The position numbers and the translations under genes were made by a program. Below are positions 45,774 to 53,202 of a stretch of DNA of 64,000 bases, piece after piece. The notes beneath the pieces are model-generated. The model did not search any database, had not been told where the DNA came from, and worked only from the letters and a program-made list of their open reading frames with translations. The DNA comes from Parvicella tangerina (GTDB taxonomy: Bacteria; Bacteroidota; Bacteroidia; Flavobacteriales_D; Parvicellaceae), in the NCBI RefSeq assembly GCF_907165195.1, contig NZ_OU015584.1, forward strand, positions 3,792,978 to 3,856,977, in the 5' to 3' direction. Numbering within the stretch: position 1 is the first letter of the stretch; each line of letters opens with the position of its first letter.

Positions 45774-48041
45774 TTATCGGAGTTCAGCTAAGTTTTGGAG
45801 AATCATGTTTTTAATGGACTCCATCTCTGACCAGTAAACAATCTTATACCTATACCCCGTGTTTTTGGCTCCTTCTTGCTTAATAAACTCGTGGTTGACC
45901 AAAGTTTGTAAGTATCGGGTATTGGTTGGCTTTGGCACTTTGAGAGCTTCTCTAATTTCCAATGCGGTAAACGTGCTGTTTTTGCCCTTGGGACTATTCA
46001 ATGCTAACTTTTTAAGGTTCTCAAAATAGTCTCTGGTATTGGTGTTCAGCTCATCCAAGTTGACCAGTATGGTGTCCAAAAACAAATCAATTCCACGTTC
46101 AATGTCTGCTGTGGTTACTATGACCCTCCCTTGCTCATCCTTATCTCGCTGGTGTTGGTGGAACAAGGCTATAATGTTGACAAAGTGCATCAACTGGGTG
46201 GAATAGGTTCTTGCATTGGGTATGCTGTTGGGTAGTCGTAAGCTTAACGCAAATGGGTTAACTACTTCCAATGGGTGGAGGTTATCAATCATAAATTGTA
46301 ATATCTCCATTGCTTTAACTTCTTTTACCTCATCGACTATTCCCGCCATTTTTCTACAATCGTACTCCATTAGTCGGTCCATCTGTGTGGCTGTTGTGTC
46401 CAAACCAAGCAGTACCGTTTTTGGCTCATTGTCAAAATATTTTTTGCTATTGTTACAAGCTCCAATACTTGAGGTATGCCCTGTTACATCTTGGTGGGTA
46501 GTGTATAATATCCCGTTATCTCCCTTTTTGGGGGCATCAATTTTCAATTCTCCCTTAGCTTGTAGCTTCTTAAGGTCGGCAATTGCTTTACTTGACGTAA
46601 CACCCGAATAATCTGGAATAACTAACAATTTTCTATCAATCATCGTATTACCATAATATCGAAATGACCGAGAGGTAGTAAGGTCAATGGCGTATCGCTC
46701 ATGGGCTGGAATAAGATTAGCAATTTTATTTACCAACTCTGCACCCATTATGTTCTCATTGCTTTGTATCACAGCGTGTAAGTTGGACGAAAACTTGTAA
46801 GAGCTTGCAATAAGAAACAGTATCAATCTGGTCTTTTCTTCTCCAACTATTCCAGCATCACCAATCAAATTATTTACCTCATCGAGTAAGTTTTCAGACT
46901 GCAATAAGTCTTTGGCTTTCCCTATCAGTTTGGTATCATTCCCTTTTGGCTTTAGTCCTCTTCTCTGGGCTTTGTTTCTTCTGAACTGTTGTAGCTCTGT
47001 GGTAATGAAGTTCAGCTCTTCCACGGCATGGGCATAGTTGAGATTTTTACCCTCGGTCCAGTGGTATATCTTTTCCTTGGTTTCGTTGGAATCCATTAAG
47101 TCCAATCGCCCTCGCCATACGTCTGCATCGAAGTCGTTCTCAATCTGAAATTGCATAACCAATTGACTTGGGTTCGCTGGAATATCTCCATATATTTTGT
47201 AGGTCAGCTCTGTACCCACAAATAAAAACTCGTCTTCTGAAATGACAGAAACCTCGCTTTTAACGGGTTGGTCTTTCGGTTTTGTGGAGCTACTTTTGGA
47301 CATTATCAATGCTTCAATACCGTCCTCGGCATATTTTAAATAAAACTCATTTAAGCTCTCACCATCTGGTAAGTGTATCACGCTTGGAATCGGTAAACTA
47401 TTGTCTCTAAATTGCTGTTGTAATTGTTCGGAATTACATCCCATCAAAATTATTTCTACATCCTTATTTAACCCTTTGAGAGCTGCAATTATATCGAGTG
47501 TCATTTCTCCATCGTGTAGGGCTAAAATGGCATCGGTATTGCCTTGTAATGTGGTCTGCTGAAAGGTGGCTGCCTCAAACTCATTTTGAAATAGAAATAG
47601 TCTCTCGGTGCTTTCCTTTGGGTAGTGTGGGTACACTCCTTTTTTATTCAAATATTCAATGGTCGGAGTTTGGAGCTTGAATCTCAAGGCAAAGTAGTTG
47701 ACCATTTGTCCCGCCTCATCTTTTAGTGGTAAAACAATACCTTCTTTTCCAATGGTCGAATAGGCAAACTCATTCTGTTTTCCTTTGCCGTGTTTGCTCT
47801 TCATCAACACGCCAAGGGCTTCCAAGGCTTTGAGAATCTCTTCTGGTTTTCTCCAATGAAACTGCCCAGAATTATATCCAACTTCAATCGAATATAGGTC
47901 AATCCCCCGTGCTTCAAGGTATTCACGTGGTGCGGTGGTTCTTCCAGCTCTTATTCCATTCTGGAAGCTCTTGAATAGTTCAGACAAATGTTGGTTTAAG
48001 CCCTTGTCGGACGAAACCTTTTTTGTATTTTTGGGTATCAT
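45774..48041 (-). CDS. Primase/helicase-like protein of a mobile element, degenerate ATPase
   Basis: 755 residues. The first third resembles DnaG/Toprim-type primases without a CHC2 zinc finger (EYLEARGIDLYSIEVGYN, then a Toprim-like stretch to about 240). The second part resembles the helicase-like domain of Bacteroidota element primases (TSRSFRYYGN, LKKLQAKGELK), but where the Walker A loop should be, near residue 425, it reads QSNENIMGAEL, with no GK[ST], and the Walker B acid near 475 is LLVIPDYSG. ATP hydrolysis is therefore doubtful. A C-terminal winged-helix-like part follows. It is probably a replication or partner protein of the element. Confidence 0.6.
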   Translation of the reverse strand: MIPKNTKKVSSDKGLNQHLSELFKSFQNGIRAGRTTAPREYLEARGIDLYSIEVGYNSGQFHWRKPEEILKALEALGVLMKSKHGKGKQNEFAYSTIGKEGIVLPLKDEAGQMVNYFALRFKLQTPTIEYLNKKGVYPHYPKESTERLFLFQNEFEAATFQQTTLQGNTDAILALHDGEMTLDIIAALKGLNKDVEIILMGCNSEQLQQQFRDNSLPIPSVIHLPDGESLNEFYLKYAEDGIEALIMSKSSSTKPKDQPVKSEVSVISEDEFLFVGTELTYKIYGDIPANPSQLVMQFQIENDFDADVWRGRLDLMDSNETKEKIYHWTEGKNLNYAHAVEELNFITTELQQFRRNKAQRRGLKPKGNDTKLIGKAKDLLQSENLLDEVNNLIGDAGIVGEEKTRLILFLIASSYKFSSNLHAVIQSNENIMGAELVNKIANLIPAHERYAIDLTTSRSFRYYGNTMIDRKLLVIPDYSGVTSSKAIADLKKLQAKGELKIDAPKKGDNGILYTTHQDVTGHTSSIGACNNSKKYFDNEPKTVLLGLDTTATQMDRLMEYDCRKMAGIVDEVKEVKAMEILQFMIDNLHPLEVVNPFALSLRLPNSIPNARTYSTQLMHFVNIIALFHQHQRDKDEQGRVIVTTADIERGIDLFLDTILVNLDELNTNTRDYFENLKKLALNSPKGKNSTFTALEIREALKVPKPTNTRYLQTLVNHEFIKQEGAKNTGYRYKIVYWSEMESIKNMILQNLAELR

Positions 48042-48092
48042 AAGTTGATAGATTAATTAGAGAGTTGATTTATTGATTTGATAAAGAATTAG

Positions 48093-48114
48093 AGACCTTG
48101 TTGGCGCAAGGTCT
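48093..48114. terminator. Hairpin between the serine recombinase and primase-like genes
   Basis: AGACCTTG and CAAGGTCT form a perfect 8-bp stem with a 6-base loop. The T run is on the plus side; it may end the serine-recombinase transcript or act on both strands. Confidence 0.6.
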
Positions 48115-48123
48115 TTTTTATTT

Positions 48124-48786
48124 CTATGCTGCTTGTTCGAGCTCAAGCTCATCCTTAATGAGTTTGCGAATCTTCGCTACTGTTCCCAGAGACACATCGA
48201 AAAGCTTCACACATTCTCTGACAGAAAATCCTCTTTTAAGTCCTTCTATTACTTTAGGGTACTTAGACAAAAAATCATCTTCGCTTTCTTCTGTTCCCTT
48301 GTGTCTTCCACAATGAACACCTTTTGCTTTAGCTTCTGCCATTCCCGAACGAATCCTTTCAATCGTATTTCTTCGCTCATTTTTTGCGAACAAGCTCAAC
48401 ATGTGAAGCATCATTTCAGTTTGCATATTCATTTCGCCTTTTTCGTTCAAGGTTTCTGTATTGAGGTCTTGTAGGTAAATGCTCACATTAGAAGAGTGAA
48501 GCTCTTCAACCAATTTCAGCGTATCGAGTGTTGACCTTCCTAATCGTGAAACTTCAGTAACCAGTACTTTTTGAAACTTTCCTTGTTTGGCTCCTTCTAA
48601 CAATTGCTGTACCCCTGCACGTTCTTCATTTGACTTAGCACCACTTATCTTCTCCGTAATTATCTCAACTACATCAAATGAAAATTTATTGGCTATTTTG
48701 GTTAGGTCATTAACTTGACGGTCATAGGACTGGTCAAGAGTTGACACTCGACAAAAAATTGCTGCTGCTTCATTTTTACTTTTCAT
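48124..48786 (-). CDS. Serine recombinase (resolvase/invertase family)
   Basis: 220 residues. The catalytic Ser is in FCRVSTLDQSYDRQ near residue 15; VTEVSRLGRS and the long helix leading to a C-terminal helix-turn-helix (FSVRECVKLFDVSLGTVAKIRK) complete the small resolvase layout. It may resolve multimers of the element or invert a segment. No obvious res site is visible nearby. ATG at 48784-48786. Confidence 0.9.
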   Translation of the reverse strand: MKSKNEAAAIFCRVSTLDQSYDRQVNDLTKIANKFSFDVVEIITEKISGAKSNEERAGVQQLLEGAKQGKFQKVLVTEVSRLGRSTLDTLKLVEELHSSNVSIYLQDLNTETLNEKGEMNMQTEMMLHMLSLFAKNERRNTIERIRSGMAEAKAKGVHCGRHKGTEESEDDFLSKYPKVIEGLKRGFSVRECVKLFDVSLGTVAKIRKLIKDELELEQAA

Positions 48787-48942
48787 AATTCTGTGCTTTT
48801 AGTGTTATAAAAAAAGGTTGCCCCGTTTTCGGGTCGATTTTGTTGCTTTTCAGAGCTAAATCCTCCTGCTCATCCGTTATGGAGTATGCTGTACCTTTTT
48901 CCATAACGGTTTTTCAAGGATAGGAGGACCTTTTCATTTACA

Positions 48943-48977
48943 CCAGCTTTTTTTGAATTATTTCCTCACGGATTGCC
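48943..48977. repeat. Weakly repeated intergenic motif
   Basis: CCAGCTTTTT-GA followed by ATTATTT and CTCACGG-TTGC is found here and, with a longer middle, at 51517-51563. Both copies are in intergenic gaps of the element; role unknown. Confidence 0.3.
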
Positions 48978-48983
48978 ATACCC

Positions 48984-49556
48984 TTAATTCAGTCTTGAAT
49001 TTCTTAGTTCATTCAAATCATTTAGGTAATGGCTTAACATGAATGCTTTCATTGTAGCAAAAGCTACATTTCTTGAAATGTTCAATCTTTTGCAGACTTT
49101 ACTAATTTCCCTGTACATCTTATCATTCTGCATTTCTTCAATATCTGTAATGTCCGCCAGCAGTTGTTCGGCAATACCTAATTCCATTAATTCTATTGTT
49201 TGGTCAATCAATTCGTATATACCATCAGCATCGGGACCATCAACGACCAATTTGAAACCTTCTAATTCTTGAAACGAATTGAAAATTAAAACCCTTTCTG
49301 AACACCAAAACAACCCATAGAAATCGGCATAGAGGTCGTTTTTTCTTGGTATCATTTCAAGACCTATATTCATCGGCTGTAAGACCGTATATTCTTCTGG
49401 GGTTTCTACCACAACAATGTAACAATCACCTCTTAACGTCAAGCTCCATATATCTTTCACCTCATCATTTTCATTGTTTTCAAATATTCCTTTCATTCCT
49501 GTTTGTGTTAATTCACCTTTTCTTATTTCAATCATTATGTTAAATTTTGTGCTCAT
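48984..49556 (-). CDS. Hypothetical protein of the integrative element
   Basis: 190 residues from ATG at 49554-49556, or 183 from the next Met. The sequence is acidic with no membrane segment or signal peptide; the C-terminal part is helical (MYREISKVCKRLNISRNVAFATMKAFML). I do not recognise the family. It is divergent from the recombinase-like gene at 49825 with a 268-bp gap between. Confidence 0.6.
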   Translation of the reverse strand: MSTKFNIMIEIRKGELTQTGMKGIFENNENDEVKDIWSLTLRGDCYIVVVETPEEYTVLQPMNIGLEMIPRKNDLYADFYGLFWCSERVLIFNSFQELEGFKLVVDGPDADGIYELIDQTIELMELGIAEQLLADITDIEEMQNDKMYREISKVCKRLNISRNVAFATMKAFMLSHYLNDLNELRNSRLN

Positions 49557-49824
49557 TTTGAGCTTGTTAATTGCTCACAATTGGGCATACCTCTTCCAAT
49601 AGGGACGTCTCCCTTTTTAAGTTTTTTTATGCTTAATTTGAAGTTATGCTACCAATCAATTCTTAATGTATTAGCTTGCAATTGAATACACCACAAAGAT
49701 AAGTCAATGAGGTGATGCAAAAAAGTTAACTCTGTTTTATTGATTTATTCACGCATTGATAAAACACTATTATTATTTATATTTAGTTCGTATTTTTTAG
49801 TTTTTAATATCATAAAAATGTCAT
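49557..49824. other. Divergent AT-rich intergenic region
   Basis: 268 bp between two divergent genes of the element. It is very A/T-rich, especially in the final 100 bp, with no tRNA, no clear hairpin and no consensus promoter on the side I could check. It probably holds the divergent promoters. Confidence 0.5.
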
Positions 49825-51201
49825 TTGAATACAAAAAACACGCATAACATTGTAAAACAACTGAATTTTAGTAAGATAACTGACCAGCTATTAGCTGAAA
49901 ACCGTAGTTATTCGGTCTTTCCAAAAAATGCCAAATCTAACATTATAGCTTTGTTGGCTATTACTTGTGGATTAGGATATAATGAGGCTATTAACCTTAA
50001 ATGGGGTCATATAATAACCTTGGATAGCCGAGGACAACCAAAGGTCAAACGAGAGTTGGAAAAAATCAGAAACTTTGCTATTCCGATAAGTGCTAAACTA
50101 CATTCACAAATTCAAGCCGTTTACCAGTCTTTGAATTATCCGAGTCTCGATTCCAAGATATTTGACTTGGGTAAGATGCCCAATTATTGGTTGTCTATTA
50201 ATATCTCTCTTGGAGTTCATAATCTTAACAATAAGACTTATACTGAGCTAAGAGACGACACAATAACCCAGCGGATTTTTGGACATAGAGTCATAGAGAC
50301 TTGTGGGATAAGTAATGATACAAATAGATTTCTAAAGAGACATTTTAAACTTAAGGATAATGATGAGGTTTTTAGATTTCTTGGGTATGATACATTACCA
50401 AGCTTCCAAATTTCAAACCTATCATTAGTGGAAGGTGATAGGAATGGTCGCAAGTATATTTATGGTAAAGCGAGTCAGTTTCTTGAGGAACATAAAAACT
50501 TTCATTTACGCCATCCTCGGACAAAAAAGAGGTATCCATTTTTACATTTTCAAGTATTTTACGAATTTCTATTACAAACGAAGTTGAGCAATAAACAGAA
50601 AATAGATTACTCAATAAAATCTTTGTTACTGATTAGTCTTACCAATGGTGTTCGTATGGCTTCGTTGTTAAGGCTTAAATGGAGCGATATAATGCTCTAT
50701 AATGCGAGTGAAAAGTATTATTCATTTAAGACCAATTTTCATTTTGAAAGTAGGGATATGGTATTGAATGAAGGGCTGATACAGCAGTTGTTTTACCTTT
50801 TTACAAAAGTATTTGGCCATCCTTCCACTACCGACCTAACCAAGAATAAAATAATCTTTGGAAAAGGGTTGGATTTGGAAGCAAATGTCTTTATAACCAA
50901 TAGAGGATTACCTTTAAAACAGTCAAGTTTAAGTAGAGAATTAAGAAACGTACTAAACAAATTAGAGTTCAACTTCGTTGATGATTTTACGATGAACTCT
51001 ACATTGATAATGTATGGTAGAAGAGTAATCGAAATTATGGGGGTTCATCCCCCGACTATTAAAGCTTTAAAGGAGCGATTGAAGTTTAGAACTGTTCGTG
51101 AACTTTTTGATTTTCTCGAAATAGATGAGTTAAAAGGAAATGATGGTTCTCCCATAGGGACTTATTCATCTCCTTTTGAGCAAATCTTGTACGATATTTA
51201 A
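49825..51201 (+). CDS. Internally duplicated tyrosine-recombinase-like protein
   Basis: 458 residues. No in-frame ATG precedes the conserved part and a stop lies at 49813, so TTG at 49825 is the start. The two halves are related: AITCGLGYNEAINLKWGHI (about 48) with LISLTNGVRMASLLRLKWSDI (about 275), and FGHRVIETCGISNDT (about 151) with YGRRVIEIMGVHPPT (about 404), each then ending in a helical FLGYD/FLEID segment. Each repeat resembles the box I region of tyrosine recombinases, but only the second has the Arg, and neither has the HxxR or tyrosine motifs. It is probably a DNA-binding protein of the element. Confidence 0.6.
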   Translation: MNTKNTHNIVKQLNFSKITDQLLAENRSYSVFPKNAKSNIIALLAITCGLGYNEAINLKWGHIITLDSRGQPKVKRELEKIRNFAIPISAKLHSQIQAVYQSLNYPSLDSKIFDLGKMPNYWLSINISLGVHNLNNKTYTELRDDTITQRIFGHRVIETCGISNDTNRFLKRHFKLKDNDEVFRFLGYDTLPSFQISNLSLVEGDRNGRKYIYGKASQFLEEHKNFHLRHPRTKKRYPFLHFQVFYEFLLQTKLSNKQKIDYSIKSLLLISLTNGVRMASLLRLKWSDIMLYNASEKYYSFKTNFHFESRDMVLNEGLIQQLFYLFTKVFGHPSTTDLTKNKIIFGKGLDLEANVFITNRGLPLKQSSLSRELRNVLNKLEFNFVDDFTMNSTLIMYGRRVIEIMGVHPPTIKALKERLKFRTVRELFDFLEIDELKGNDGSPIGTYSSPFEQILYDI

Positions 51202-51465
51202 CTAAGCCGCTTGCCTCCACTGCTTAACCATAGCCTCAGCCAAATAATTTAGAAAATGTTGTACTGAACCATTTTTAAAGTCGATTTGACGTAACACATT
51301 GGCGATTTGCTTTTGTTCAGCCTCGCACGTGTGTAAGATGCGGTCAATTAATGTAGTGTTATCAAATAAATGGGTAAAGCCTTCAGAATCTTCAATCTGG
51401 TAGTTTACATTTGGGATTTGCTTTTCTTCAAAAAATCTTTTCAAATATTGTTTTGTTGCTGTCAT
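51202..51465 (-). CDS. Small hypothetical protein
   Basis: 87 residues, ATG at 51463-51465. Acidic N-terminal part and a helical end (HFLNYLAEAMVKQWRQ). No family recognised. Converges on the duplicated recombinase-like gene with adjacent stop codons. Confidence 0.55.
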   Translation of the reverse strand: MTATKQYLKRFFEEKQIPNVNYQIEDSEGFTHLFDNTTLIDRILHTCEAEQKQIANVLRQIDFKNGSVQHFLNYLAEAMVKQWRQAA

Positions 51466-51647
51466 AATTTAATGTTTTGCGGTTCACCACAAGGTGGAAG
51501 GAAAATAGTTCCCATGCCAGCTTTTTGACCATTATTTTTAAATATTTTTCTCACGGTATTGCTCGTTATTATTGGGCTGAGCTGTTTTTCTGATTCCACT
51601 CCTTGATGTTTTGGTCCTTGGGAGAATATTTATTGTGAAAGCAATAA

Positions 51648-52556
51648 ATGAAAAGACCAATTAATGTGCTTTCACTCTTCGATGGGATAAGCGTGGCACA
51701 ATTAGCACTAAATCAATTAAACATCCGAATTAACCAATATTTCGCCTCTGAAATAGACAATAATGCAATCAAAGTAACTCAGCATCATTTCCCAGGGACT
51801 ATCCAGTTGGGTGATGTACGAAGCATTACTGATGAGGTTATACAATCATTACCACCAATTGACCTAATGGTATTCGGCAGCCCATGCCAAGACCTCTCCA
51901 ATATGAATAAAAACCGCAAAGGATTGGAGGGTGAAAAGTCTGGACTATTCTATGAAGCTCTTAGGATTTTGGAAGCTGTCAAGCCAAAGTATTGGTTGAT
52001 GGAAAACGTGGGTTCAATGTCTAAAAAAGACCGTAAGATTATAACCAAGCTGTTGGGTGTTGAACCATTAGCAATTAATAGTAATCTGACATCAAGTCAG
52101 AATAGAAATAGACTTTATTGGACAAACATTCCAAATGTACAAGTACCACAGGACCGAAAAATAATATTACAGTCAATTGTTGAGGGCGGTTTTGTGGACC
52201 GTAGAAAGTCCAATGCAGTATTAACCAAAAATATACCTCATACAGTTGCTGGACTTAAACGATACTTAACTAAGTCTATTGGAGGTGTTGTGTTTTTGGA
52301 TAAATCGTTCGCTTATGGGAGTAAGGAGGATAAATTAGAAATACTGGAGCAACATAATAATGAGTCAGTAAAACAGCTTTTCAGACCTTTTACCGTTACG
52401 GAGCTTGAACGATTGCAAACGCTTCCAGATAACTACACCAGCTGCGTTCTTAAAAAGACCGCCTCTCACCACACCATTGGAAATGGATTTACTGTCGAGA
52501 CCATAAAGCATATACTTTCTTATGCCGATTTTAATAGTATAGATAATGAGCGATAA
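51648..52556 (+). CDS. C5-cytosine DNA methyltransferase, phage type
   Basis: 302 residues. Motif I LSLFDGISVAQLAL, motif IV GSPCQDLS with the catalytic Cys near residue 83, motif VI MENVGSM, QNRNRLYW and, at the end, HTIGNGFTVETI. The compact form without a large target-recognition region matches DNMT3-like phage methyltransferases. No restriction gene is adjacent, so it is probably an orphan modifier of the element. A short hairpin (TATTG/CAATA) directly precedes the ATG. Confidence 0.92.
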   Translation: MKRPINVLSLFDGISVAQLALNQLNIRINQYFASEIDNNAIKVTQHHFPGTIQLGDVRSITDEVIQSLPPIDLMVFGSPCQDLSNMNKNRKGLEGEKSGLFYEALRILEAVKPKYWLMENVGSMSKKDRKIITKLLGVEPLAINSNLTSSQNRNRLYWTNIPNVQVPQDRKIILQSIVEGGFVDRRKSNAVLTKNIPHTVAGLKRYLTKSIGGVVFLDKSFAYGSKEDKLEILEQHNNESVKQLFRPFTVTELERLQTLPDNYTSCVLKKTASHHTIGNGFTVETIKHILSYADFNSIDNER

Positions 52557-52704
52557 AATGAATGATATAAACAACCAAATACGTTTAAAGCAAATGGAAA
52601 TGAATACAGAGCAAGACCCAGCCAAACGCCAAAAGTTGGCTGGTGATTTGGCAGTATTACAAGCTAAGAAAAAATACATTGAGACAAAACAGCGCAACCA
52701 GTAA
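52546..52704 (+). CDS. 52-residue coiled-coil protein coupled to the methyltransferase
   Basis: Begins MSDKMNDINNQIRLKQ at an ATG inside the methyltransferase's last codons (overlap 11 bp) and ends with TAA at 52702-52704. It is highly charged and predicted to be helical throughout (LAGDLAVLQAKKKYIE). The overlap favours translation coupling. Unknown function. Confidence 0.55.
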   Translation: MSDKMNDINNQIRLKQMEMNTEQDPAKRQKLAGDLAVLQAKKKYIETKQRNQ

Positions 52705-53101
52705 TTTGTCAAGGACCTTTTCTAAAAATTGGTCAAAATTTCTAATCGCTATAAAAATCGCATATCGTGTGCTATTACATTAAGATTGGAATTTTGCCTA
52801 TGTAAGAGAGTTTACCAGATTGTTCAATTTGGAACAAGGACCATTATTTTATTTTGATGTACCCAGGGGGACCGTCCACGCCTCTATTAATAATATTTGG
52901 CTATTTGGTACTGATTTTAGCAAAAGTCTCATAGCGATGAGGTGAGAATCATTCTGTGTAAGGTACGGTCATCTTCTATGATATAGAAACTCAAAAAAGT
53001 TAAAAAAAGACTTGCAATATGGTCCTGATAACGGTTATTTTGAGGCTATAGTTATTTACTATTCACTATGTAAAATTGGGTGTTATCATTAATTATGTTT
53101 A

Positions 53102-53116
53102 TTGGTGATTCACCAA
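53102..53116. promoter_or_regulatory. Palindrome upstream of the polymerase-like gene
   Basis: TTGGTGATTCACCAA is a perfect inverted repeat with 7-bp arms and one central base, sized for a dimeric DNA-binding protein. It overlaps the outer arm of the hairpin that follows. Confidence 0.55.
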
Positions 53117-53160
53117 CTGGGTTCCAGATGGTATTATGCTATCTGGTTGCTCCCCCAGTT
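53115..53160 (+). other. Nested hairpin upstream of the polymerase-like gene
   Basis: Outer stem AACTGGG/CCCAGTT (53115-53121 with 53154-53160) encloses CCAGAT/ATCTGG (53124-53129 with 53141-53146). No T run follows, so it is not a typical terminator; a leader RNA structure is more likely. Confidence 0.55.
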
Positions 53161-53202
53161 AAATAAATGGAGCGATAATAACAAAGGAGCAATACGTTAT
53201 GT

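Larger units (their letters stand above)
52705..53202. other. 498-bp noncoding stretch rich in inverted repeats
   Basis: No convincing gene on either strand. Local hairpins: CTCAT/ATGAG (52928-52941), TTCTAT/ATAGAA (52974-52988), ATAAC-G-GTTAT (53028-53038) with a distant GTTATC at 53082, the 15-bp palindrome at 53102 and the nested stem at 53115-53160. A clear AAAGGAG lies at 53183-53189 before the polymerase-like gene. It may be a structured RNA, the regulatory leader of that gene, or a replication origin. Confidence 0.6.

Noticed and set aside
52365-52712. Minus-strand reading frame opposite the methyltransferase end
   Set aside because: It is opposite the conserved methyltransferase C-terminus and the small coupled gene; its hydrophobic translation is a by-product.
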